A stretch of 12,050 bases of DNA from an uncultured Treponema sp. (lineage in GTDB: Bacteria > Spirochaetota > Spirochaetia > Treponematales > Treponemataceae). Of this stretch, positions 6,326 through 12,050 are shown piece by piece. Both the position numbers and the translations under genes were made by a program. The DNA lies in NCBI GenBank assembly GCA_937915735.1, contig CALGGS010000222.1, positions 1 to 12,050 of the forward strand, in the 5' to 3' direction. The notes beneath the pieces were generated by a model that was not told where the DNA came from, ran no database searches, and saw only the letters and a program-made list of their open reading frames with translations. Positions within the stretch are counted from its first letter, which is position 1. Each line of letters begins with the position of its first letter.

Positions 6326-7840
6326 TTAAATCTCCTGAGCAAATTGAATACCACTTGATTGCCTTATTTTTTCGTTCAGCGGAGAATCGCAAACAAAGTC
6401 TCCGTTCAAGTCGACATCTCCGCTGGAAGTGATTTTTACCCTGACAAGCCTGCCTGTTTTTACGGCTTCGTTCTGAGAGTTTTCGCTTCTGTCATAATGA
6501 ACGACTACGCTTCCGTCAACCTCCGGCGCCTGGAACGAGGCCCGGCCGATTGCAAGGCCTTCATCTGGATTTTCCATGCTCTGAGAAAGGACTTCCTCGA
6601 TTAAAATGTCATATTCAAGACCAACTCGAGTTTTCAGCCGCTCTTTCGTAATTTTTGCCTGCAATTCCACAAGCTCACCCGCTCTTTCTTCTGCGGTTTT
6701 ATGAGGAACTTGATTTTTAAAATCGTAGGCAGGAGTGTCATCTTCTCTTGAATAAGAAAAACAGCCGCTCCAGTCGGTGCGAATGTCTGACAAAAATGCC
6801 TTTGTATTTTCAAATGCCTTTTCTGTCTCCCCGGGAAAACCTGCCATAAATGTCGTACGGAGGGCAGCATCCGGGAAAACCGACCTGATTTTTGAAATTA
6901 AGGCTTTGTATTTTTCCTGACTTCCAACACGGTTCATTTTTTTGATAAGCTCATCGTCCCCGTTTTGGAAGGGAATGTCAAAATAATGAATGAACCTGGA
7001 GTCACTTTTCATAACTGGCAAAATATCTTCGTTAAAATGGTCTGGATGAATGTAAAGAAGACGAACTGCGAAAGTTCCCTGAATTTGAGAAATCATCTCC
7101 AAGAGCCGGGCCAGTCCAGATTTTGCCACAGTTTCGCATCCGCGTCCATCTGAGTCAGGCTGCGTCAAAGCTTCACTTCCGGGAGTTCCGTTTGGAAGAT
7201 ATGTTCTTCCGTCTCCAAAACAATTGTCCTCGGCTCCAGTTCCATAAGCCGCCAAATCCTGACCAATCAGATTGATTTCGTAAACTCCTTTTGAAACCAA
7301 GTCTTTAATTTCGTCGATAATTTCCTGTGCTTTCCGGCTCCGTAAGTCTCCGCGGATAATCGGAATTGCACAGAATGAGCAGCGGTTGTTACAGCCCTCA
7401 GTAATTTTTACGAAAGCAGTTCCCTTAAAGGACAAAAGAAGATTTCTGTCTCCGCAGCAAACACCCTTCTGCTTTGGAACAAGGACAGGCCTCTCGTTCT
7501 TCATAAGAGGCTCGATAACCTTATAAATCTGACTTAAATCACCGTTACCAAAAAATCCGTCCGCTTCAAGAAGCTCGTCCTTAAGCTCGGCAGCATATCG
7601 CTCAGCAAGGCAGCCTGCCAGCAAGATTTTTGCCTTCGGGTACATTTGCCGGGCGGACATAACTGCGTTTATGCTTTCGGTTTTGGAAGATTCAATAAAC
7701 CCGCAGGAATTTACGACGATTAAATCCGCCTCGTGGGCTTCAAAGGTCTGTTTCCAGCCTTGCTTTGAGAGAAGATTTATGATAAGCTCGCCATCCACCT
7801 GATTTTTGGCACATCCGTGCTGGTCTATAAAAAAAGTCAT
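6326..7840 (-). CDS. rimO: ribosomal protein uS12 methylthiotransferase RimO
   Basis: RimO is a radical-SAM enzyme that adds a methylthio group to an aspartate of ribosomal protein S12, using two iron-sulfur clusters. The N-terminal UPF0004 domain shows cluster cysteines at Cys10 (QHGCAKNQVD), Cys46 (NSCGFIESS) and Cys77 (LAGCLAERY). The radical-SAM motif is C-x3-C-x2-C in EGCNNRCSFC (Cys150, Cys154, Cys157). IHPDHF (264-269), DIPFQ (288-292) and FMAGFPGET (331-339) favour RimO over MiaB, and a TRAM domain ends the protein. It has 504 residues against about 430-450 usually. About 37 extra residues, rich in Gly, Asp, Pro and Ser, lie at 202-238 between LIGQDLAAYGTG and SGLARLLEMI. An AGGA Shine-Dalgarno sits at the rodZ stop, 8 bases upstream, which fits coupling. 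Confidence 0.94.
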   Translation of the reverse strand: MTFFIDQHGCAKNQVDGELIINLLSKQGWKQTFEAHEADLIVVNSCGFIESSKTESINAVMSARQMYPKAKILLAGCLAERYAAELKDELLEADGFFGNGDLSQIYKVIEPLMKNERPVLVPKQKGVCCGDRNLLLSFKGTAFVKITEGCNNRCSFCAIPIIRGDLRSRKAQEIIDEIKDLVSKGVYEINLIGQDLAAYGTGAEDNCFGDGRTYLPNGTPGSEALTQPDSDGRGCETVAKSGLARLLEMISQIQGTFAVRLLYIHPDHFNEDILPVMKSDSRFIHYFDIPFQNGDDELIKKMNRVGSQEKYKALISKIRSVFPDAALRTTFMAGFPGETEKAFENTKAFLSDIRTDWSGCFSYSREDDTPAYDFKNQVPHKTAEERAGELVELQAKITKERLKTRVGLEYDILIEEVLSQSMENPDEGLAIGRASFQAPEVDGSVVVHYDRSENSQNEAVKTGRLVRVKITSSGDVDLNGDFVCDSPLNEKIRQSSGIQFAQEI

Positions 7841-7848
7841 ATTGCTTC

Positions 7849-8937
7849 CTAGTCTACATCAACGATGACAACCTTGTATCTGCCGTCCGTGTCTTTTATC
7901 CATTTGATGTCTTCTGCGATAACTTCGCCCGCTCTCGGAACTGCCAAATCATAAGTCTTTGAATTTGCGACGACCTGCAATTTAGCCGCGTTTCCGTTTG
8001 AAATCCATACCCGCACACCGTTGCTTGCGGTAATGTTTACGATGTCGCCCGAAGCAAAATAATCCTCGACAGTCTCTTTTCTGTCAGGCCTGTAGCGGAA
8101 TAAACAGCCGCCTCGGAAAGTAGCATTGATAGTGAAAGGATATGCGCGAGTATCAGAGAAAATCTCTGTCCTGTTCTGTTCTTTTGGCAAATCCTCTGCG
8201 TTTGGAATCTGGTTTTCATCAGGGCTTGCAACCGCCACATTAGAAGCATTTTTGAGCATAATCTTGACCTCGGCCCCCCGGTCAACATTCTTTTGAGAAA
8301 CATCTGAAACATAAATGATGAGTTCCGGAACTGAATCTCCATCAACATCAACTTCAAGTTCTTCTGAAAGCTCTACATACTGAACGCCGGACGGAGTCTC
8401 AAGACCGAAAATCCCTTCAGTTTCTGCGACAGTAAGGAAGATATTACCCTTGTCGCTTCCCATAATAAGCTGGTCACTTTTATAAAGACGGCCACTAAAA
8501 GGCTTGTCCGTAAGCTCATATTTTTTGAACTCAGTTCCCCGTGCTTTTTCGGCCTCTTCATCAGAATTTGAAAATTTCGTTTTTAAGAAGATACCAAGCA
8601 CAATTCCGCCGCCAACAAGCAAAAGGACTATAAGAGTTACAATCAGAGGAATCAGAAATTTTGGTCTTTCCCGCACTGTAAGTGCCAAAGGAGGGGGGGA
8701 CTCCTGCAATTTTTTGTTATGATAAAGAGTTAAGATATGGTTTTTGTCAACCTCAAGATAGTCAGCATAATTCTGCAGGAATCCCACGAGATATGGCTCT
8801 CCGGGAAAGACATTTGAGTCCTCGTTTTCAAGAGCCGCAAGATATTCCTGAGTGATTGAGGTTTCCCGTGCTATAATTTCAAGTGCGAGTCCCTTCTGCT
8901 CGCGTGCCGTTTTTAAAATCTGACCGTAACTTTCCAT
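7849..8937 (-). CDS. rodZ: RodZ-like cytoskeletal membrane protein (HTH, one TM segment, DUF4115-type C-terminus)
   Basis: RodZ anchors the MreB cytoskeleton to the inner membrane and affects cell shape. Residues 1-73 form the cytoplasmic Xre-like helix-turn-helix of the HTH_25 type (YGQILKTAREQKGLALEIIA, then TSITQEYLAALE and PYLVGFLQNYADYL). A basic Pro-rich linker precedes one membrane segment at about 94-117. The rest is periplasmic: a beta-rich region of about 115 residues, then a C-terminal DUF4115-like part (about 265-345) with GDIVNITASNGVRVWISNG. At 362 residues it is in the usual RodZ range. A GGAG Shine-Dalgarno lies 6 bases before the ATG. Residues 80-83 (Ser-Pro-Pro-Pro) are encoded over a run of seven C (plus-strand G-run 8693-8699), a possible slippage site. 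Confidence 0.88.
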   Translation of the reverse strand: MESYGQILKTAREQKGLALEIIARETSITQEYLAALENEDSNVFPGEPYLVGFLQNYADYLEVDKNHILTLYHNKKLQESPPPLALTVRERPKFLIPLIVTLIVLLLVGGGIVLGIFLKTKFSNSDEEAEKARGTEFKKYELTDKPFSGRLYKSDQLIMGSDKGNIFLTVAETEGIFGLETPSGVQYVELSEELEVDVDGDSVPELIIYVSDVSQKNVDRGAEVKIMLKNASNVAVASPDENQIPNAEDLPKEQNRTEIFSDTRAYPFTINATFRGGCLFRYRPDRKETVEDYFASGDIVNITASNGVRVWISNGNAAKLQVVANSKTYDLAVPRAGEVIAEDIKWIKDTDGRYKVVIVDVD

Positions 8938-8950
8938 TTTTTACTCCGAA

Positions 8951-8978
8951 AATGTCATCCTGAACTTGCTTCAGGCTC
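8951..8978. repeat. hairpin repeat in the lolA-rodZ gap
   Basis: CCTGAA 8959-8964 and TTCAGG 8970-8975 form a perfect 6-bp stem with loop CTTGC, inside a sequence reading GTCATCCTGAACTTGCTTCA. It closely resembles an interspersed repeat I know from many unrelated bacterial genomes (from memory, not searched). It occupies most of the 40-base gap between the lolA-like stop and the rodZ ATG. It could stabilise or attenuate the transcript. No T-run follows it on the minus strand. Confidence 0.6.
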
Positions 8979-9646
8979 TATTCTGAAAACAAGAAATTAT
9001 TGTAATTGTTTGCCGAGGTTGGCGGGTCATAAATAAATCTCTGGTCTGAGATTCCGTTGTTTATTACATAATTCTTAAAATCAAAGGAAAAGGTTTCGTT
9101 CTGCGGGGTAGTTGCCTCTATTCTTCGGATAAGCATAGTGCTGGGGCTGACTGACAATTTTATATGAGAAAAAGCCTCGCTCATGTTTCGCCGCCTCAAA
9201 ATAAGATTCACTACCATTTCATCGCTTCCATCCTCCAGAGGAACTGCATCCTGACCTGTTTCGTAAGACGGAGAGTAATATCGGCTCAAAAGAGAAAGTC
9301 CCTGACTTGTCGCAAGATTCGCACCTGTGTTATTTGAGTTGTCTACAGTCTGATTAAGAATGGCCGCACTTCCCGGAAGGTAAATCGTAAGCAAATCTCC
9401 GTTAAAACAAATCACCTGCTCTTCAGGATTTGTAAAGTCAATCCGCAAAAGATTCGGATTTTTGTAGGAAATATGACCGCTCATCGTGCTTCGTGAGGCC
9501 TTAATGTCAACATCAGCCTCGTAATCCTTTATAGTCGCATAATTTTCAGATACAGATTTAAAGAAAGATGAAGCCGTCAAAATGCCCTGCGCGTGAAGAA
9601 GCAAACTGAAAACTGAAAACTGAAAGATAAAAAACAGTTTTTTCAT
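8978..9646 (-). CDS. LolA-like periplasmic outer-membrane lipoprotein carrier
   Basis: The 222-residue protein has a signal peptide (MKKLFF, a hydrophobic core, likely cleavage after LHA at residue 19). It then shows a LolA-like start ([18 protein letters not shown]) and the diagnostic segment [17 protein letters not shown] followed by [13 protein letters not shown] (about 55-91), so it is expected to act in the periplasm. LolA shuttles lipoproteins from the LolCDE transporter to the outer membrane; the substrate here is not shown by sequence. Its ATG overlaps the ftsH stop as ATGA, and a perfect AAGGAGG Shine-Dalgarno (plus-strand 9653-9659) lies in the last codons of ftsH. Part of the signal-peptide core is encoded by three copies of a 7-bp repeat. 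Confidence 0.8.
   Translation of the reverse strand: MKKLFFIFQFSVFSLLLHAQGILTASSFFKSVSENYATIKDYEADVDIKASRSTMSGHISYKNPNLLRIDFTNPEEQVICFNGDLLTIYLPGSAAILNQTVDNSNNTGANLATSQGLSLLSRYYSPSYETGQDAVPLEDGSDEMVVNLILRRRNMSEAFSHIKLSVSPSTMLIRRIEATTPQNETFSFDFKNYVINNGISDQRFIYDPPTSANNYNNFLFSE
9605..9625 (-). repeat. three tandem copies of heptanucleotide TTTCAGT in the lolA-like signal sequence
   Basis: On the plus strand ACTGAAA occurs at 9605-9611, 9612-9618 and 9619-9625. On the coding strand this is TTTCAGT three times, encoding hydrophobic residues in the signal-peptide core (Phe-Gln-Phe-Ser-Val-Phe-Ser). Seven is not a multiple of three, so each copy is read in a different frame, and gain or loss of one copy would cause a frameshift near residue 10. 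Confidence 0.75.
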
Positions 9647-11718
9647 TTTTCGCCTCCTTCAGCGCTGATTTCTTCTGATGACACATTGTCAGTGTCGGGT
9701 ATGTCCCTGCAATCTTTAACATTCTCATGCGCCTTGATAATTTCGTTGAATTCCTTTGAATCCATCGTCTCGATTTCCATAAGACGCTTTGAAATGTAGT
9801 CGAGCAAATCTTTTTTTTCGGTAAGAAGATTTACTACATGCTCGTAGCGCTCGTTTATGACTCGGGCAATTTCTTCATCGATGAATTTTTGAGTATCCTC
9901 ACTGAATTCGCGCACAAGGTTAGGCTCCCCTCCCCTGTTTCCAAGAACGCCTTTTCCCAAAGTCATATTCTTGAATTTATCGCTCATTCCGTAGTCTGTA
10001 ATCATAAGCTTGATGATGTCTGTTGCACGGGCAATATCGTTTGAAGCGCCCGTAGAAACATCACCAAGGATAATCTGTTCTGCGGCCCGTCCTCCCAAAA
10101 GTCCGTCCACATCGTTCATCATGTCTTTTCGGGTATGGAAATGCTTTTCTTCTTTTTCTTCACGGAACTGAGTAAAGCCGCCGACACCGTTTGAGCGGGG
10201 AACGACAGTAATTTTGTTGACCGGAGTGTGGTCCGGAGTAAAGGCCGCGACAAGAGCATGCCCTGTCTCGTGAACCGCAACAAGCCGGAGCTCTTTTTCA
10301 TTGTCCTTCCGGCTCTTCTTTTTAAGGCCAATGCTTACCTTGTCTATCGCATCGTTAAAATCGCTCATCGAAACCTTATCGTGCCCATTTCGCACAGCCA
10401 GCAAAGCAGCCTCGTTTACGACATTTGCCAAATCCGCTCCGGCAAAGCCCGTAGTTCCGTGCGCGAGTGACTCAAAATCAACAGAATCATCGAGTTTTAC
10501 ATTTTTTGCGTGAATCCTTAAAATTTCCTCACGGCCTTTTACATCTGGCCGCTCAACAGGAACCTGCCTGTCAAAACGGCCCGGTCTGAGCAAGGCGGGG
10601 TCAAGGATATCAGCACGGTTTGTCGCCGCAAGAATGATAAGCCCCTTTTCGTTATCAAAGCCGTCCATTTCGACCAAAAGCTGGTTTAATGTCTGCTCTC
10701 GCTCGTCATTGCTAGAAAAACCGTTCATTCGGCTTTTTCCGATTGCGTCAATTTCGTCAATAAAGATAATACAAGGAGCCTTTTCACGAGCCTGCTTGAA
10801 CAAGTCACGGACTCGGCTGGCACCGACACCAACGAACATCTCTACAAAATCTGAACCGCTGATTCTAAAGAAAGGAACCCCTGCCTCGCCAGCGACAGCA
10901 CGGGCAAGAAGCGTTTTACCGGTTCCCGGAGGTCCTACAAGAAGAACGCCCTTTGGAATTTTACCGCCAATATCCGTATATTTTTTCGGAGATTTTAAGA
11001 AATCAACGACTTCCACAAGCTCTTCCTTGGCTTCATCAACGCCTGCAACATCAGCGAAGCGAGTCTTTACCTTTCCCTCGTCAACTGCCTTAGAGCGACT
11101 TCCGCCACCAAAAACAGAGCCGATTCCGCCAAGCCCGCCAGTCATTTTCCTGAACATAAAGAAGTAAATGACGAGTAAAATGAGGAAGGGCAGAATATTA
11201 ACCAGAAGCTGTACGAAAAAATTCGTCTGCTTGTTTACGAATTTGTACTGAACGCCCTTTTCGTCAAGAAACTCAATGAATTTGGCCATTAAAACGCCGG
11301 TCGTTCGGTAAACACGGCGATTCTGATTCTGCTGAGCAGGACGCCGTACCCAAGGAAAATTATTAAGCGCATTTGACGCTGAAGGAGAATCCTCGCTTAC
11401 ATTCGAAACCGAAAATTCTTCAGGACCGTAGCCAATGAAAACATTTTCGCCCATATCGACTTTTACGATTTTTCCGTCTTCGATAAGCTGCTTGAACACC
11501 GAAAAATCAATCATTTCTTCTTCTGGAGTCTTAAGCAAAAACATATTCACAAATGCAAGCGTCAAAACAACCGCCACCATCAGCGTAAAAAACGGAAATT
11601 TGAACGGTTTTTTGCCTCGATTCGGATCATCATCGTTAGAATTAGGATCTAGCTTGAAAAAATTGTAAGGGTCGTTATCTTTTTTTTCGTCGTCTTTTTT
11701 AGTTTCGTTTTCTGCCAT
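9643..11718 (-). CDS. ftsH: ATP-dependent zinc metalloprotease FtsH
   Basis: FtsH is a hexameric inner-membrane AAA+ protease that degrades misfolded membrane and some regulatory proteins. The 691-residue protein has a charged N-terminus (1-40), a first membrane segment at about 41-62, a periplasmic part to about 166, and a second membrane segment at about 168-189. The AAA+ module follows with Walker A GPPGTGKT (262-269), Walker [12 protein letters not shown] (317-327) and the second region of homology [20 protein letters not shown] (365-384). The zinc site is HETGH (483-487), with Asp561 in [11 protein letters not shown] as likely third ligand. The periplasmic part has a Ser/Asn-rich loop (about 104-135). 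It is the first gene of the six-gene unit, with a TATAAT box upstream and only a weak GAG as possible Shine-Dalgarno. Confidence 0.97.
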   Translation of the reverse strand: MAENETKKDDEKKDNDPYNFFKLDPNSNDDDPNRGKKPFKFPFFTLMVAVVLTLAFVNMFLLKTPEEEMIDFSVFKQLIEDGKIVKVDMGENVFIGYGPEEFSVSNVSEDSPSASNALNNFPWVRRPAQQNQNRRVYRTTGVLMAKFIEFLDEKGVQYKFVNKQTNFFVQLLVNILPFLILLVIYFFMFRKMTGGLGGIGSVFGGGSRSKAVDEGKVKTRFADVAGVDEAKEELVEVVDFLKSPKKYTDIGGKIPKGVLLVGPPGTGKTLLARAVAGEAGVPFFRISGSDFVEMFVGVGASRVRDLFKQAREKAPCIIFIDEIDAIGKSRMNGFSSNDEREQTLNQLLVEMDGFDNEKGLIILAATNRADILDPALLRPGRFDRQVPVERPDVKGREEILRIHAKNVKLDDSVDFESLAHGTTGFAGADLANVVNEAALLAVRNGHDKVSMSDFNDAIDKVSIGLKKKSRKDNEKELRLVAVHETGHALVAAFTPDHTPVNKITVVPRSNGVGGFTQFREEKEEKHFHTRKDMMNDVDGLLGGRAAEQIILGDVSTGASNDIARATDIIKLMITDYGMSDKFKNMTLGKGVLGNRGGEPNLVREFSEDTQKFIDEEIARVINERYEHVVNLLTEKKDLLDYISKRLMEIETMDSKEFNEIIKAHENVKDCRDIPDTDNVSSEEISAEGGEK

Positions 11719-11743
11719 ATTTTTCTCAATTAAAAAAATTAGT

Positions 11744-11749
11744 ATTATA
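11744..11749 (-). promoter_or_regulatory. -10 element of the ftsH operon promoter
   Basis: A perfect TATAAT reads on the minus strand, ending 26 bases before the ftsH ATG. The predicted transcript start is near 11737, giving a leader of about 19 bases. No convincing TTGACA lies 16-18 bases upstream; that interval runs into one arm of the inverted repeat at 11770-11801. Confidence 0.55.
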
Positions 11750-11769
11750 AATATAGCGAAAAATCTTCA

Positions 11770-11801
11770 TTTAGAGAAGAGAAAAATCCGGCTTCTCTAA
11801 A
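11770..11801. promoter_or_regulatory. inverted repeat between ftsH and asnS, possible operator
   Basis: TTTAGAGAAG at 11770-11779 and CTTCTCTAAA at 11792-11801 are perfect 10-bp complements separated by 12 bases. The arm nearer ftsH overlaps the expected -35 zone of the TATAAT promoter. The TTAG...CTAA ends and arm length recall the heat-shock CIRCE operator, but the inner bases differ from CIRCE (TTAGCACTC-N9-GAGTGCTAA) and the spacer is 12 instead of 9. No T-run follows on either strand, and no gene ends here, so a terminator is unlikely. Confidence 0.5.
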
Positions 11802-11820
11802 AACTCGCCCCTTTGCTGAT

Positions 11821-11862
11821 TTTTTTAGCGGTTCCCGTCTGTTTTTTAGCGGTTCCCGTCTG
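11821..11862. repeat. perfect 21-bp tandem duplication upstream of asnS
   Basis: A 21-base unit beginning TTTTTTAGCGG and ending TTCCCGTCTG is present at 11821-11841 and again without change at 11842-11862. Two identical copies suggest a recent duplication. It ends 40 bases before the asnS ATG, just upstream of the asnS promoter region, so copy number could change promoter spacing or protein binding. The unit is two helical turns long. Confidence 0.85.
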
Positions 11863-11884
11863 TATAGAATAAAAATCGCCAAAG

Positions 11885-11893
11885 TGATAAAAT
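11885..11893 (+). promoter_or_regulatory. extended -10 promoter for asnS
   Basis: TGATAAAAT fits a TGn extended -10 and ends 10 bases before the asnS ATG at 11903, predicting a leader of about 3 bases or none. The sequence between (CTTCCCACT) has no Shine-Dalgarno. A weaker alternative -10 (TAGAAT, 11865-11870) would give a longer leader that still lacks a ribosome binding site. Confidence 0.45.
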
Positions 11894-11902
11894 CTTCCCA
11901 CT

Positions 11903-12050
11903 ATGAAAACAGAACTTATCAAAGATCTTCTTACTTCAAAACCGGACGGAAGAATCGTCACCGTCTGCGGATGGGTTCGCACTATTCGCGACTCTAAAAA
12001 TCTCGTCTTCATTCAGGTGAACGACGGCTCATGCTTTGCAAATATCCAGC
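11903..12050 (+). CDS. asnS: asparaginyl-tRNA synthetase, N-terminal part cut by the window edge
   Basis: The first 49 residues are visible. [15 protein letters not shown] and [14 protein letters not shown] form the start of the N-terminal OB-fold anticodon-binding domain of class IIb synthetases, and the pattern is characteristic of AsnS, which charges tRNA-Asn with asparagine. The ATG at 11903 is the first possible start in this frame, because a TAA lies at 11888-11890. There is no Shine-Dalgarno, and an extended -10 lies immediately upstream. It is divergent from the ftsH operon. The catalytic domain is outside the window, so AspS or another OB-fold synthetase is not fully excluded. Confidence 0.88.
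   Translation, partial: MKTELIKDLLTSKPDGRIVTVCGWVRTIRDSKNLVFIQVNDGSCFANIQ

Noticed and set aside
6315..6392. N-terminal extension of recJ from an ATG at 6392
   Set aside because: It overlaps the rimO C-terminus by 67 bases and the added residues do not look like RecJ. The ATG at 6314, right after the rimO stop, fits the family.
10634..11167. 177-codon open frame on the plus strand opposite ftsH
   Set aside because: It lies wholly antisense to the conserved AAA+ region of ftsH and its Ser/Pro-rich translation has no recognisable family. It is a shadow frame.
11770..11801. Rho-independent terminator
   Set aside because: There is no T-run after the stem on either strand, and no gene ends here because the flanking genes diverge.
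11821..11862. CRISPR-like repeat
   Set aside because: There are only two copies, directly abutting with no spacer, and no cas genes nearby.
11797..12012. 71-codon open frame on the minus strand between ftsH and asnS, containing a duplicated heptapeptide
   Set aside because: The peptide repeat is only a translation of the 21-bp tandem repeat, and most of the frame is antisense to asnS. There is no ribosome binding site or family match.

Overview
The window is ordinary chromosomal DNA, densely coding, of moderate G+C content and with long A/T-rich codon runs. The gene set and gene order (ftsH, a LolA-like gene, rodZ, rimO and recJ running away from a divergent asnS) suggest a Treponema-like spirochaete. 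That placement is inferred from protein features and was not checked by any search. No phage, transposase, CRISPR array, tRNA or rRNA is visible, and no gene-free stretch exceeds about 185 bases.

Layout: (1) 1-1269, plus strand, the 3' two thirds of uvrC (nucleotide excision repair), with an odd in-frame repeat-derived insertion near the left edge. (2) 1266-2225, minus strand, an alpha/beta-hydrolase-fold protein whose catalytic triad looks degraded; it converges on uvrC with a 4-base overlap. (3) 2273-3181, plus strand, metA (homoserine O-acyltransferase, probably acetyl-specific), divergent from the hydrolase across a 47-base promoter region. (4) 3211-11718, minus strand, a tight six-gene unit transcribed ftsH, lolA-like, rodZ, rimO, recJ, MBL-fold hydrolase. 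Its junctions are a 4-base overlap, a 40-base gap, an 8-base gap, an 11-base gap and a 1-base overlap, so a single transcript is likely. (5) 11719-11902, a divergent promoter region holding an inverted repeat and a perfect 21-bp tandem duplication. (6) 11903-12050, plus strand, the start of asnS (asparaginyl-tRNA synthetase).

The big operon joins envelope biogenesis and quality control (FtsH protease, periplasmic LolA-like carrier, RodZ shape protein) with ribosome modification (RimO), single-strand DNA degradation (RecJ) and an uncharacterised metal-dependent hydrolase. Genes inside it mostly carry Shine-Dalgarno sequences. Three genes that begin transcription units (metA, the hydrolase, asnS) have none, and instead show an extended -10 element 7 to 10 bases before the ATG, which suggests leaderless mRNAs.

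The other unusual layer is short repeated DNA. There is a DnaA-box/CACAGATT iteron plus G+C-rich palindrome inserted in uvrC, a compositionally odd 37-residue insertion in rimO, a hairpin repeat after lolA, a heptanucleotide repeat that encodes part of the LolA-like signal peptide, and the 21-bp tandem repeat before asnS. I do not see a wholly new multi-gene system. The best leads are the in-frame repeat insertions, the leaderless promoter pattern, the large insertion in RecJ and the triad-less hydrolase.
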